A stretch of 64,000 nt of DNA from Bactericera cockerelli. Taxonomy: Eukaryota > Arthropoda > Insecta > Hemiptera > Triozidae. A program made the translations under genes and the position numbers. The notes beneath the pieces are model-generated. The model made no database searches. It was not told the origin of the DNA and was given only the letters and a program-made list of their open reading frames with translations. The stretch is taken from NCBI GenBank assembly GCA_024516035.1, contig CM044963.1, positions 27,783,968 to 27,847,967 of the forward strand, written 5' to 3'. Every line of letters begins with the position of its first letter. Position 1 is the stretch's first letter. Shown piece by piece: positions 31,011 through 42,659 of this stretch.

Positions 31011-31079
31011 TCTTCTTCGCAAACCTGTCTTCTCCTCACCATTCGCTCAGAAATTAAAAACCTTTTTTTACTGTTCATT

Positions 31080-31126
31080 TTATTTGTGTGAACATAAATG
31101 AAGTTCATTTATGTTCACACAAATAA
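31080..31126. repeat. Perfect 23-bp palindrome, one-base centre
   Basis: TTATTTGTGTGAACATAAAT plus GAA (31080-31102), then g, then its reverse complement (31104-31126). An almost loopless palindrome of this size is unusual outside transposon ends. Confidence 0.9.
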
Positions 31127-31496
31127 TTCTATGTTATTTATTTTGAAATAACATATTGATTAAAATTATAAAATGAGAATTTACATAAATTTAACCATCA
31201 ATATTTTGTACTCTATGAATCACGTGGCAACAGGGGTCCATTTCCTGAAAGTATATTTTCACTTTCATAATCTCCTAATCTCTCTTTCACACAACCCACT
31301 CTGATTGGTTATGGCGTTCAAATTAACCAATCAGAGTTCGTTGTGTGACAGTTCAAAGGGAGATTCGGGGATTTTGAGATTGGAGAGTGTTTCTAGAATA
31401 GTCTACAGGTAAAATCAAAAGGAACAAGGCAATAATTGATAATTTAATAGATAATAAATATTAATTTAATAGATAATACATATTAATTATACCATC

Positions 31497-31650
31497 GACC
31501 TCAGTAGCTTGATCGAAAAGACGGCGGACTTGTAACCTGGAGGTCGGTGGTTCAAGTCTCGGTTTCAGCGTGGATTTAGTAAAGCTAGTTTGAATAGTTG
31601 TGATATGACGGAAGTGATTAACACAAGTATGATAACATATTAATTATACC
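31497..31650 (+). mobile_element. tRNA-derived SINE, family D
   Basis: 'gacctcagtagcttgatcga', 'cggacttgtaacctggaggt', B box 'ggtggttcaagtctcggttt' and the 3' part 'tagtttgaatagttgtgata' and 'gaagtgattaacacaa'. The best-preserved head of the family. Confidence 0.8.
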
Positions 31651-31669
31651 GCCTCATTTACACTGACCG

Positions 31670-31925
31670 TCTAGGAGTAAAAAGTCCCATTTATCGGACA
31701 GTAAGCTTTAGTATTATTATTTTGTGTAGTGGTGAAAAATTCGAATAAACTTGCATGTGACATAGTGTGAAAATATTAATGAAAACAATTATTATTAATA
31801 TTATTATGTCTCAGCTGGGTTTTGAACCCGCAACTTTTGATTTTCTGCTGGAATACTCATTAGTCTGTATTGTAAAGACTGTGAGAGTAAAGGGATTACT
31901 ACTCTTTAGTCTCATTTTTGCAGGA
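31670..31925 (-). mobile_element. Degraded SINE related to family E
   Basis: 31805-31840 holds 'cagctgggttttgaacccgc', a B box in minus sense. 31683-31712 matches the 57163-57190 flank ('gtcccattat' and 'cagtaagct'). The head is decayed. Confidence 0.45.
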
Positions 31926-31937
31926 TAACCAGAGTGT

Positions 31938-32165
31938 TGCATTGGTTCAAGTGGTTAACGCGCTAGTCTGGTAATCCAGGTAGCGTAGGAATCCGTTGGT
32001 TCGAATCCCACCCAGTGCATGAATTTTTCTTCATTCATTTGAGTACCTATATGGCCACATAATAATGAGACTCTGAGGGTTTGGTGATAAAAAATGCTTT
32101 GAGCATTAAACTCACCTGGTGGTTAACTGGTTACCTTGCACTGAAGAGTGTTATTATTATTAGTC
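31938..32165 (+). mobile_element. tRNA-derived SINE, family C, well preserved
   Basis: 'gcattggttcaagtggttaa', 'cgcgctagtctggtaatcca', B box 'tggttcgaatcccacccagt', body 'atttttcttcattcatttga', 'ccacataataatgagactct' and tail ending in (TTA)n. The acceptor-like ends pair, showing its tRNA ancestry. Confidence 0.85.
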
Positions 32166-32181
32166 CTAATCGGACAGTATA

Positions 32182-32622
32182 CAGGGTGGTCCAAAAAGTT
32201 TGCACCAAAATGATAGGGGTAATAAAAGAGACCATTTCCAACAAAAATATTCCCGGACATTTTCCTTTATTTTTTGTCGTTTTCATAATGGCGGCCAAAA
32301 CGTGTGTTTTTCAAATATGTGCGTTCAGAACGTTGACAGCCTAAATGAGCATGATTTTTAAAACATTGAACGGGTTAATTTAACTTATTTTAATTAAAAT
32401 TTTATTTTCAATTCAAAAATGCAATCCGTTTTTTTCTAGGTGGTACAGAAAAAAATAAAAAAATCAAAAGCCAACCAAAGTCGGAATATTTGAAAAACAC
32501 ACGTTTTGGCCGCCATTTTGAAAACGACAAAAAATAAAGGAAAATGTCCGGGAATATTTTTGTTGGAAATGGTCTCTTTTATTACCCCTATCATTTTGGT
32601 GCAAACTTTCTGGACCACCCTG
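32182..32622. mobile_element. Tc1/mariner-type MITE, 441 bp, TA target
   Basis: TA flanks at 32180-32181 and 32623-32624. Inverted arms of about 140 bp begin CAGGGTGGTCCA and run through 'aagtttgcaccaaaatgata' and 'tggcggccaaaacgtgtgtt'. Only a few mismatches separate the arms. The centre (~32330-32480) is AT-rich and non-coding. Confidence 0.85.
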
Positions 32623-32734
32623 TACGTATGAAATTACTAGCTATTAATTTATTATCTATATTTTATTGGATTTTGGTGGTGCATTTCGACTTCTATGGTC
32701 ATTGGTCATACAGACCACTAAAAAAGTAAAAAAA

Positions 32735-32906
32735 AAAGTAAGTGTGCCCCGGAACCGCTTTCGCATTATTTCAGGGCACTTTACCCTACATCCATGCCAT
32801 TCCGGGAACGGAAAATTTTGGTCAGAAATTTCCGCTCCGGCCAGGATTCGAACCCGCAACCTCCGGGTCAGTAACCAATGCTCTTAACCACTGAGCCACG
32901 GATTTT
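32735..32906 (-). mobile_element. tRNA-derived SINE, family E
   Basis: Minus strand: 'ccgtggctcagtggttaaga' (A box), 'ggaggttgcgggttcgaatc' (B box), then 'ctggccggagcggaaatttc' and the tail 'ggttccggggcacac'. The head is close to a canonical tRNA. Confidence 0.8.
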
Positions 32907-33094
32907 TAGAACTAGGTTAAAAATAAGTCAAAAACCTAACAAGATAAACTTATAATCCCTAATTTGGATCTCTGTTTCAGGTGTAGCAACTTTTGTGAAT
33001 AAAATAATTGTTTCTTCAGGACGACTGTCATCATCAAAGGTATGTGTAGTGTGTACATAATGACATATTATTTTTGTATGTATGTAGGTACATA

Positions 33095-33228
33095 CGAGAT
33101 ACTATTAATGTCTTGTTTGTGTTGTCACAACTACTCAAATACTTTGCTGAACTTGGGACTCGAACCACCAACCTCCAGGTTACAAACCCACCTTCTTCTT
33201 CGATCAAACTACTGAGGTTGGTTCCATA
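33095..33228 (-). mobile_element. tRNA-derived SINE, family D
   Basis: Minus strand: 'aacctcagtagtttgatcga', 'gtttgtaacctggaggttgg' and B box 'tggttcgagtcccaagttca', then 'aaagtatttgagtagttgtg'. Confidence 0.75.
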
Positions 33229-33344
33229 TTATCATCATGCAAGTTTTAGCTGTTATGTTTTTGCAAGTTTGTAACAGAGTTATAACAAATTTTAGTTGTA
33301 CAATGTTACAATAAGTTTTAGTTGTATGATAGCCAGCGAAAATG

Positions 33345-33545
33345 ATATAATTATCTTCTCTTATCACGACATATCACGACGTAGGTATTACCCTCCATTT
33401 GTAGGAAACTCACAAACCTGCTACCCACATTAACCTCACCCAGCCTGGGTTGGTCCGAAATTTCAGCATCACATAGTCTTCACATCGCTAGACGATACTA
33501 AACGAGAACCGGTGCATTTAACATGCCATCAACGCTGTCTGTATT
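33345..33545 (-). mobile_element. 5S-rRNA-derived SINE
   Basis: Minus strand: 'gcgttgatggcatgttaaat', 'gcaccggttctcgtttagta', the degraded 5S promoter region, then the central block 'ccaggctgggtgaggttaat', 'gtgggtagcaggtttgtgag' and 'tttcctacaaatggagggta'. Confidence 0.8.
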
Positions 33546-33676
33546 TTATTTACAACTTAAATTTGTGCTTATCTATCTATCTATGTATTTGGACTGTTAG
33601 GGGTTGTATGTTACCAATACCACAGCCCAAATAGTATTAACAGATATCGAAATTTTCATGGGAATCAAACGCTAAA

Positions 33677-34196
33677 GCCAGCCTCCGTGGCGGCACGGTT
33701 ATGACTACTGCTCGTAGTCCAGAGGTCTCGAGTTCGACTCCCGGTTGGGGCAGGCTTTTCAAAGAAAATTCTGTCCCCTCCAAACACGTGAGGCTGGCAT
33801 TTCCGGCCCTACCCAGGCTGGGTGAGGTTATTGTGGGTAGCTGGTACGAGTCCCAGCGAATGGAGGGTGAAACCCCGTCCTGACTATCTCAATCAGGAAG
33901 TTAAAACCAAATAGAATCATATAGATCTAATTAGGTCGCAGTGTTAATTAAGATAGATAAGATAAGATATTTATTTATTTGTAGTAAAAATTAAATTTTT
34001 GTTACAATGGTTGACATAATTTGAAAAAAAAAATTAAATGGTAAAAATTACAAATTAATAATATGTGATTTCTATATTACCTATTGATTCCTTGAACTAT
34101 TAGCCTTCATTTCTTTTTTATTAGCCTTCATTTCACATACTCGCAGTGTTAATTGTAAGGGTTTCACTGTAAACCCTGCAACCAGGTCAGATAATA
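33677..34196 (+). mobile_element. tRNA-derived SINE, family A, interrupted
   Basis: Full head 'gccagcctccgtggcggcac', B box 'gagttcgactcccggttggg', central block 'cccaggctgggtgaggttat' and 'gtagctggtacgagtcccag', tail 'aattaggtcgcagtgttaat' and, after an insertion, 'tgtaagggtttcactgtaaa'. The inserted piece occupies 33950-34140. Confidence 0.85.
33950..34140 (-). mobile_element. 5'-truncated LINE insertion, 14-bp TSD
   Basis: TCGCAGTGTTAATT stands at both sides (33936-33949 and 34141-34154), splitting the SINE tail. In minus sense the insert ends 'aaatatcttatcttatctat', the same type of end as the LINE at 11383-11640. No coding part remains. Confidence 0.75.
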
Positions 34197-34199
34197 AAA

Positions 34200-34565
34200 G
34201 CCTCAGGATACCAAAAAAATTGTTTTCGGCCATTGGTCCGTGCGTCCGTTTGTGTGTGTGTGTGTCTGTCTGTGAACAAGATATTTTCTCGTATATTGAG
34301 ATTTCTCTTATCAAGAGGTTATTTTCCCTTATACAGAAGTAAATTTCACAAGTAAATCGTTCCCTTATAACCAGGTTAGATATAATAATCAACCTCTCAA
34401 AACCACCGTCCTAATGCCTGCTAAAATTACAAAAAGTACGAAAAAGTCATGGCTAATGGTTATTCACCGGTGCGGCCATGCCTCAGCATTTCCTTTAACC
34501 AACCTAATCAAATCTAATCCTGATTTTAAATTCGGCCCCGTTGCAAAGTACGCGCCCACAGCTAG
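34200..34565 (+). mobile_element. Helitron-like 3' portion
   Basis: Ends 'ccccgttgcaaagtacgcgc' followed by 'ccacagCTAG' and then T. It corresponds to the Helitron end at 40292-40318 with a weakened hairpin. 'gtgcggccatgcctcagcat' upstream matches the same element. The 5' boundary is not visible. Confidence 0.5.
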
Positions 34566-34786
34566 TGTTGAATACAACACATTGCCATCACTGAAGTTAA
34601 GCAACATTCAACAATCAAGACTAAATCAAATAGAACAAGTTAAATCAAATAGAATTGTTGCCGTTAGGAAGGGCATCCAGCCGAAAAAAAGTGTGCCAAA
34701 ACCAACCAACCTCAACCATGAGGTTGTAAAACGCCGACCCCAAATAAAATTGGGAAAAGGTGAGTGAAAGAAGAAGAAGAAAGAAA
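34566..34786 (+). mobile_element. 5S-like SINE with RTE-type (GAA)n tail
   Basis: 'tgttgaatacaacacattgc' and 'cactgaagttaagcaacatt' look like the 5S head. The centre is lost; 'ttaggaagggcatccagccg', 'caaccatgaggttgtaaaac' and 'gccgaccccaaataaaattg' plus (GAA)n form the tail also used by the family A copy at 6138-6453. Confidence 0.6.
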
Positions 34787-34789
34787 GTA

Positions 34790-35110
34790 TTTTATTCGTC
34801 GAACATTCGACCTTAGTTCATAGAATTTTCCTTCTATATTATAGGGTGGTTCTCAATCATTAGCAAACATCCTGTATGGCTACCTATTTGACCACATAAT
34901 AATGAAGCCTCCACTGGAGATACTGAATAGACTTTTTCCAGCAACATTGGTACCATGTTTTATTTCATTATTGAATTACTATTCATATGGATTAGCTGTC
35001 AAGAATATTATACAAATTACAAAATTTGTTCTGGACTCTTCAAAACCATTTCATCCTTAGGATTATGCAAATTTGTTATGTTACATCATTTTGAAATGCC
35101 ATTATTTATT
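34790..35110. other. Intergenic, no gene seen
   Basis: AT-rich single-copy-looking sequence. A fragment of the family C body ('tttgaccacataataatgaa') is at 34888-34908. Confidence 0.45.
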
Positions 35111-35114
35111 TAAT

Positions 35115-36785
<1,671 letters not shown>

Positions 36786-37077
36786 ACATTGATCACACAC
36801 CTATAAATTTATTTATTAAGAAAGCCGCACTCCCTGACGCACTGAAGATCTCGTGCATTTTTTTTTTAAGATGAGTGTTTCACAGCCGTTTTTATTTCGT
36901 AGCCATGAAACAGGAGCTACTGTAGACGCTTGTGGTCTGTGTTTGTAGCTTGCCCATCCCGTAGTATGTCTCCCTTCTGATGGGCGAGAAGTGACACAAT
37001 ACTTCTTTCTCAATCAGGTGCTGGGTCAGCACGAGCGTACCGGAAGGTATCCCTTACAAACAAGTGTAACCAAATTT

Positions 37078-37185
37078 AGAATACAAATTTTTGTATAGGT
37101 ATCCAAGTCGGCACGGGGATCGAATTCGGGACCTTCCGCATGACAAGCGAGTGCTTAACCACTGAGTTAATTGCGCACTCATTAC
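37078..37185 (-). mobile_element. tRNA-derived SINE head, family E-like
   Basis: Minus strand: 'gcgcaattaactcagtggtt', 'aagcactcgcttgtcatgcg', 'gaaggtcccgaattcgatcc'. The first part of the tRNA-like piece at 20580-20615 is the same subfamily. Confidence 0.65.
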
Positions 37186-37315
37186 ACCAATATTTTTATA
37201 TACGAGGGTAACAACGCAACGTCTCAAATTACACGCCTCAAGTTCAATGCCCTTATTAGAAAAATAGAAACAGTTAAAATAGAAAAAAATAGAAGAAAAA
37301 ATAATGCCCATAATA

Positions 37316-37495
37316 GAAAAAAAATATTTCGTAGAGAACCGTCTATTACCTAGTTTTCAGCATGGTTTTCAGGCTGGTAAGAGCACAATGACCCTACGTT
37401 TGGAATTTTCAAACCTCATTAATATGGCCCTGGACCAAAGAAAATGTGCTGTGGTGATTTATTGCGATCTAAGCCTTGCCTTTGACACTATAGAC
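37316..37495 (+). pseudogene. LINE reverse transcriptase fragment
   Basis: A frame reads 'FQHGFQAGKSTMTLRLEF' then 'VIYCDLSLAFDTID', the RT segment with the first catalytic Asp (DLSxAFDTID) of jockey/CR1-like LINEs. It is cut right after 'DTID' by a hAT-like insertion, which in turn abuts element A copy 2. Beyond 38587 only a few residues could belong to it. Not functional. Confidence 0.7.
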
Positions 37496-37762
37496 CTGCA
37501 GGGGTCGGGAATTAAATCCTGTTAGGGTCCGCATTACATGAGAAAAATCTCCTCGGTCCGGATTAATAAGAACCTACAGTCTCTTGGAACTTTCTTACAC
37601 CAAAACTCTTCTGTCAATACTGTCTCTTTGCACACTTTTAGGACTTTCTTCTTGCAAATCAATTTTTTTTTTTAAGAAAGAGAAAAAATTATTATTTTTT
37701 CGAACTTAAAATTTTGTTCGCGGTCCGTATTCGGACCGCGGTCCGCTAATTGCCGACCGAGG
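37496..37762. mobile_element. hAT-like non-autonomous element, 8-bp TSD CTATAGAC
   Basis: CTATAGAC stands at 37488-37495 and 37763-37770. The left end holds CAGGGGTCGG and 'gaattaaat'; the right end has 'taattgccgacc', roughly the inverse. 'cggtccgtattcggaccgcg' near 37728 is an internal palindrome. TIRs are imperfect, so hAT is a probable, not certain, label. Confidence 0.5.
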
Positions 37763-37777
37763 CTATAGACTATAAAC

Positions 37778-38586
37778 GGGAGGCGCCTCATTGAGTCCCG
37801 TCTGGATTTGTCCCTTTTTGTCGATGCTTCATTGAGTCCCAAGGTTTGGAACGGTTGAAGTTATCGTACCACTCATTGAGTCCCGTACATAATTAATACC
37901 TATTTTTTCTTATACATAAACTTGTACATAGAAGATGGGTCAGTTGGGTCTGTCCTCCTCTAAAAAATTAGAACACTCTTTTCATTTTTTTTTTTTTTTT
38001 TTTGAATATTTATTTAAAGAGAGGTCTGTAACATTCAGAGTCCTTGCCCCCTTACTCTTTTAATTTTTTATTAAGAATTCTTGTTTTTATTTTTATTCAT
38101 AAATGAAAATGAAATTATTGTCTATTGGAATTTGATGCGTAAGTGAATTTTTTGTTAGAGGAATTTTGTAGTTAGATAGGGTTAGGTAAAGTTAACAAGG
38201 TGAGATTGCACGATAGATTTCTGACTTCAGTTTGTCGGGTAGGATGGTTGGGTGAGGGGCTTAGGTTAGGTTGAAATTAGCGCAGGCGGTTAGGCCGGGT
38301 CGCGCAGTGACCCGGTCTAACCCTGCGCTAATTTCAACCTAACCTAGGCCCCTCACCCAAGCTATCCTAGCTGGCTAACGAAACACAACATTTAGACATA
38401 ACTGTCCGCGTATTCATTTTTATAAAAATTAACTGTGTTCTTATTTACTTCTTCTTATATACTAACATCAGGTAAAGGGACTCAATGAGTCATATGGTCT
38501 GGTAGACCCAAAAATATTAGGGGACTCAATGAGGCATATGGTCTGAGGAACCTGCTAAAATTACGGGACTCAATGAGTGTACGTCC
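37778..38586. mobile_element. Element A copy 2: 809 bp, 9-bp TSD ACTATAAAC
   Basis: Perfect duplications ACTATAAAC (37769-37777 and 38587-38595). It is nearly the same sequence as 13459-14231, including the terminal motifs and the central 'ggttaggttgaaattagcgc' hairpin. It has an extra poly-T and 'gaatatttatttaaagagag' piece near 37985-38060 and lacks the fourth right-end motif. No ORF. Confidence 0.85.
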
Positions 38587-38599
38587 ACTATAAACCATA

Positions 38600-39424
38600 C
38601 CATGCTATTAAATAATTATGTTCAAAAAGGTGGGTATGACCCACTCTCTACTGTACAACTTCTTTTTCAATCAAATATACCTACTAGCTGCTGAGAAACC
38701 CGTATTCCTCCTAAAGTTAATACAATCCCTTACGAAAGAATTCTTGGACAAAAAGTTCGTAATCTTAGTTTAAACTTTATTTAAAATATTATTTCTCTCT
38801 CTTTTGTTTTGGTTAAAAGTTTTTTTACTTTTAAAATTCTTGCTTTTTAGGAAAAAAAAAAAGTTTCAAGGAAGTTATAAGGTACAAGAAAGTGTACAAA
38901 AATTTGGGTCGGAAATTTTCACAATTTTTATTTTAGAAGGAGACATTAATACTTGTTTCAGTTGCAATCTCTTCCTTCCTTCCTGCTTCTCTCCACTCTT
39001 TCTCTCTCTCATATTTCTCTCTCTCTCATCTTTCTTTCTCCCTCTTCACTGTTTCTCTTTTCTCCCTCTCTTTCCGGTTACAATTAAAGTCGTTTTTCTT
39101 TGCAAATTTCTCCGCATAAATTATTACAGTAGTTAAGTACGTGGCTCTGTAACTATACAACATTGTTTTTTCAAGAGTATTGTTTTGTTGTGGCGCTATT
39201 TTTTGGTTAAATTTATTTATTTTATGAATTTAGGAGGAGGAGTCCCCCATTAATACAAAGACACTTAAATCTATACATAAAAAAAAATTAAAGATAAAAA
39301 AGAGAACAAATCATAACAAATACACCTACCTACCTACCTATTTACTTATAATAAAATTATATTTTTCACTTAAAAATATATAAATCTAAATCTAGTTAAT
39401 ATTGTTTTATAACTCACAATGAAC
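38600..39424. other. Intergenic, no gene seen
   Basis: AT-rich. A short pyrimidine stretch at 38970-39075 and 'ctacctacctaccta' at 39330. Frames of about 100 codons are AT- and CT-composition effects. Confidence 0.45.
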
Positions 39425-39770
39425 AATATATTCAAAGATTATTTACTTATTTATTAATAACATTGCCAAGTAGCCTGGTCTTTAGTATTTCCAATGAATC
39501 AGCAAATAAGTCAACGTCTAGTTCTCCGGCCATCTGGTTTCTTAGAATGAGCAATCTATTGATGGTTGAGTTCTTGCTAAATTGCTAAGTGCATTACGGG
39601 GTTTAAACAGATCTTTATTTCTAGTATTTCTTGTATTTACCCTAAAGTCTATTTGATGTAGAAGCTCTGGGCAATCTACTAGATAGTTCAGTACTTCGTA
39701 AAGGAATATAACATCTATCATGATTCGCCTTTGCTCTAGAGTGCACATGTTATTAAGGATTAAAATTTGG
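39425..39770 (-). pseudogene. LINE RT C-terminal relic
   Basis: The minus-strand frame 39748-39542 reads 'LEQRRIMIDVIFLYEVLNYL' and 'DCPELLHQIDFRVNTRNTR', typical of the C-terminus of insect jockey-like RTs. A frame change follows, then 'AGELDVDLFADSLEILKTRL' to a stop near 39447. Truncated upstream. Confidence 0.7.
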
Positions 39771-40070
39771 GTATAATCATAATTATTATATTTTTATTTT
39801 TGTTTGTAAGCTAGTAATCTTAGTATTTTATGTTGTACAGACTCGAGCTTTTTAAATTCTCAAAATGCCAAATCGATGTTTTTTCAAGGGTGTGTAGTGT
39901 TGTTGTGAGGCTATTATTTTGGTTAAATTATCAAGAGACTAATTCCTTCAAACATAGAAAATTAACGTTTTTGATATCAGTTCTTTTTAATCATTAAAAC
40001 ACTTGACGACTTTTTTTACACGAAGTAGTTTTTCGGGGGTACTTATTACAAGTAAGTAATATAGAAATAA

Positions 40071-40318
40071 TCTCTATATATAAAACAGAAAAAAGGACTA
40101 CCTACCTACCTATGTTTGTTTGTTTGTTTGTCCGGAGTTGTTTAGCCAAAACGGTAAGAGATAGCGAAAAATGTCTCAGAATTGACCCCCCCAAAACCAT
40201 TATCGCTTTGTCCAGAAAAATTATAAAAAGATCAAAAAGGCATTGCTGTCCAGCAGTACGGCCATGCCTTAGTAAATTTGAAATTTAGTCCCGTTGCAAA
40301 GCACGGGCAAACGGCTAG
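40071..40318 (+). mobile_element. Non-autonomous Helitron, 248 bp
   Basis: Starts TCTCTATATATAAAAC after an A and ends CTAG before a T, as Helitrons insert between A and T without target duplication. Six bases before CTAG is the hairpin CCCGTTGCAAAGCACGGG (40290-40307). The interior contains 'cagtacggccatgccttag'. No Rep/helicase is encoded. Confidence 0.8.
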
Positions 40319-40844
40319 TTTAAAATAAGTCGAAAAGTGAAAGAGCCTCAAAAAGTAATGCCAGGTTTTTTTTTAGAAAAGCTCATGCCGAAAAGTGTGG
40401 GCCTCAGACATGGACCACCCAGTATCCATGCCTGCCTACCCTAACTAAAACCCACGGCTCCTCATCAATACTAAACCATACCGTTGTGGGACTGTTATAC
40501 ATTATTACTTGTACATTTACTTCAACTACTGGTGTATATAACTAAAAATTTGAAAAACACCTCTTTAATATAATAGAATATAGACTTCAATTACTTCAAA
40601 TCTGGGATACAATTTTTTTTTTTTGATGATTCAATTACTTTTCTTTCTATAGAATAAGAAAAGTAAAAAAATCTAAAAAGCCTTCCGCTCCACAACAAAG
40701 ATATCATGCTCTAACTTTCATAATAATGGTACGCGAGTATAAATAATGTTGATACCTACATTATACAATATTCATTCCTACCTAATAAGAAATTGAATAA
40801 TCATGATTATAATACATAGTACAAACTTTTTCCATAAATTTAAT

Positions 40845-41070
40845 CTCTCCCCTCTTTACCCTTCCTTCTATTCTCTCCTATTTCCTCTCTTCTTTTCCCT
40901 CTCCTCTCCTCCCTCTCTTTTTCCTTCTCCTCTACCCTCCCCTCTCTCCCTTCTTTACCCTTCCTTCTACCCTCTCCTTTTCCCTCTCCTCTACTCTCTC
41001 CTCTCTTCCCTTTTTATTCTGCCCTGTACCCTCTCCTCTTCCCTCTCCTTTCTCCTCTCTTTACACTCTC
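40845..41070. repeat. Pyrimidine-rich minisatellite (CCCTCTCCT units)
   Basis: Repeated 'accctctcct', 'tttccctctcctct' and 'ttacccttccttcta' units. Less regular than the dinucleotide tracts. Non-coding. Confidence 0.85.
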
Positions 41071-41404
41071 CTAAGGGTTAGAAGTGGAAGGAAGATATGT
41101 TGTTTTAATAAAATGCAGAAGAAAAAGTTTCCGGCTGAAAGTTTCGGATTAAGAATTTTTGACGTTCAAAGTTGATAATCTGATGGATGGATGTGGAGAA
41201 GGGGATGTGTGGATGTGTTTGCACATAATATAATACCGTGGAAGAGTCATTCTTGTTAATAAAGAAATCTAGAGCTTGAGATATACAGTGTGGAATAGAA
41301 ATTGAGAACCGCAACGCAGGTCATCATCATTAGTTTCAATCATTTGATTGGTCGACAGCACCAAGTATAATGGTTTGTGTGGCTTGTTTTCATATTGATC
41401 TCAC

Positions 41405-41525
41405 TTGTGCAAGTCTCTGGGGTGTTTTAATGTGGGTAGCTGGTATGATTCCCAGTAAATGGAGGGTAAAACCACTGTCCTGACAATCTCAAATCAGGAC
41501 GTTGAGACCAAATAGAATCAATGGA
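41405..41525 (+). mobile_element. Family A SINE, 5'-truncated
   Basis: Starts inside the central block ('ttttaatgtgggtagctggt') and keeps 'aatggagggtaaaaccactg' and 'caatctcaaatcaggacgtt'. Head missing. Confidence 0.75.
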
Positions 41526-41611
41526 CACGAAAGGAGCCCAGATATTGGCTCTGGACGTCCATAATATATAATCCTCTCACCACCGTGATATAGGTATTAA
41601 ATATAAAAAAA

Positions 41612-41815
41612 AGAGTTGGGTGGAAGAGATTGCCATAGGCAATAACCCCGCCCTTCAGTTAAAACATAATAATATGTATATATTTTGTTTATTTATTTTT
41701 CTTGTTTATAATATTAATATTGTCAATTTTATATTTAATTTTTACCATAATTGTCTGTATACATATGTTCTACTAATAAAGAGTTTCTAAATAAATAAAT
41801 AAATTTATTATTATT
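41612..41815 (+). mobile_element. Family G repeat
   Basis: 'gagttgggtggaagagattg', 'ccataggcaataaccccgcc', AT-rich body and 'tactaataaagagtttctaa' before (AAAT)n/(TTA)n. Confidence 0.65.
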
Positions 41816-41964
41816 AGAAAATTAATCAGTAAAAGCATTTTATTTTTTTCGATTATCAGACAGTAGTATTTACCACGAGAGCCATATTACCAGCAACAAT
41901 AAATTTCACTTTCTTAACAATATTAGCCAGTAAACCACCAAAGTTGATTTTTATTAAATACAAT

Positions 41965-42120
41965 AGAGTTTTTTTTGGTAAAAACATAGACTTTTTGGTA
42001 AAAAAACCTATTGTTCTTGGTAAAATATCCTAGAATTTCTAGTCAAACAAACCTCTAGAGTTTTTCGTTAAAAAACCTAGAGCTTTTGCCAAAAAAAACC
42101 TAAAGATTTTTGGTAGTAAA
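41965..42120. repeat. Degenerate ~30-bp tandem repeat
   Basis: Five loose units of 'ctagagtttttggtaaaaaa' type with alternating 'cct'. No coding signal. Confidence 0.6.
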
Positions 42121-42297
42121 CAAGGCTTCAGTAGATTTCTAGTGGATAACATTCACACACAAATCTACACTCAAAGGAAAACCAGATCAAAGGGGAGTAC
42201 AGTATGTTTGTGGATATAAAATTACAAATTATAGGGTTCACCAGTCTCTCAGCTTTCCATCCTGAAATGATTATACGTAATAATAATAATAATAATA

Positions 42298-42610
42298 CAG
42301 GGTGCGAGAAAGTCCAGAAACACTTGTATATCTCCGGAACAAAAAGAGATAAAAACTTATAGCCGTATAATGAAACAGGATTAGTAAATCTAAGCTGACC
42401 CTTAGATTTCATGAGATGACATTTCTTCGCAAATAATTTATCTATTATTATAGTTTTATATTTATACAAAAAAAGCATTATGTAAATAGACCCTATATTA
42501 TAAGGCTCTATCTTTTCAAATAAATAAATAGTCGATAGGTTAGAGTTTCCGTCACCAAGGCTGGCCACAGCTCCGTTACGTCACGGAAGTAATATACAGC
42601 TACAAAGCTC
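42298..42610. other. Possible single mariner-type end, no gene
   Basis: Begins 'tacagggtgcgagaaagtcc', a sequence class common at insect mariner-MITE ends, but no opposite end was found. The 146-codon minus-strand frame here has no motif and rich Ile/Tyr/Phe codons, as expected for AT-rich noise. Confidence 0.4.
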
Positions 42611-42659
42611 GTCTTAGATATGACCTCTACAGTTGTTGTTAAGGTGAATTTTAAGGGAT

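Noticed and set aside
31938..32020. Functional tRNA gene
   Set aside because: The tRNA-like head is one of seven copies fused to the same SINE body; anticodon arm is altered. The same holds for all other tRNA-like heads here.
42128..42568. 146-codon minus-strand ORF
   Set aside because: Starts in a mariner-like repeat, AT-biased codons, no motif; judged chance.
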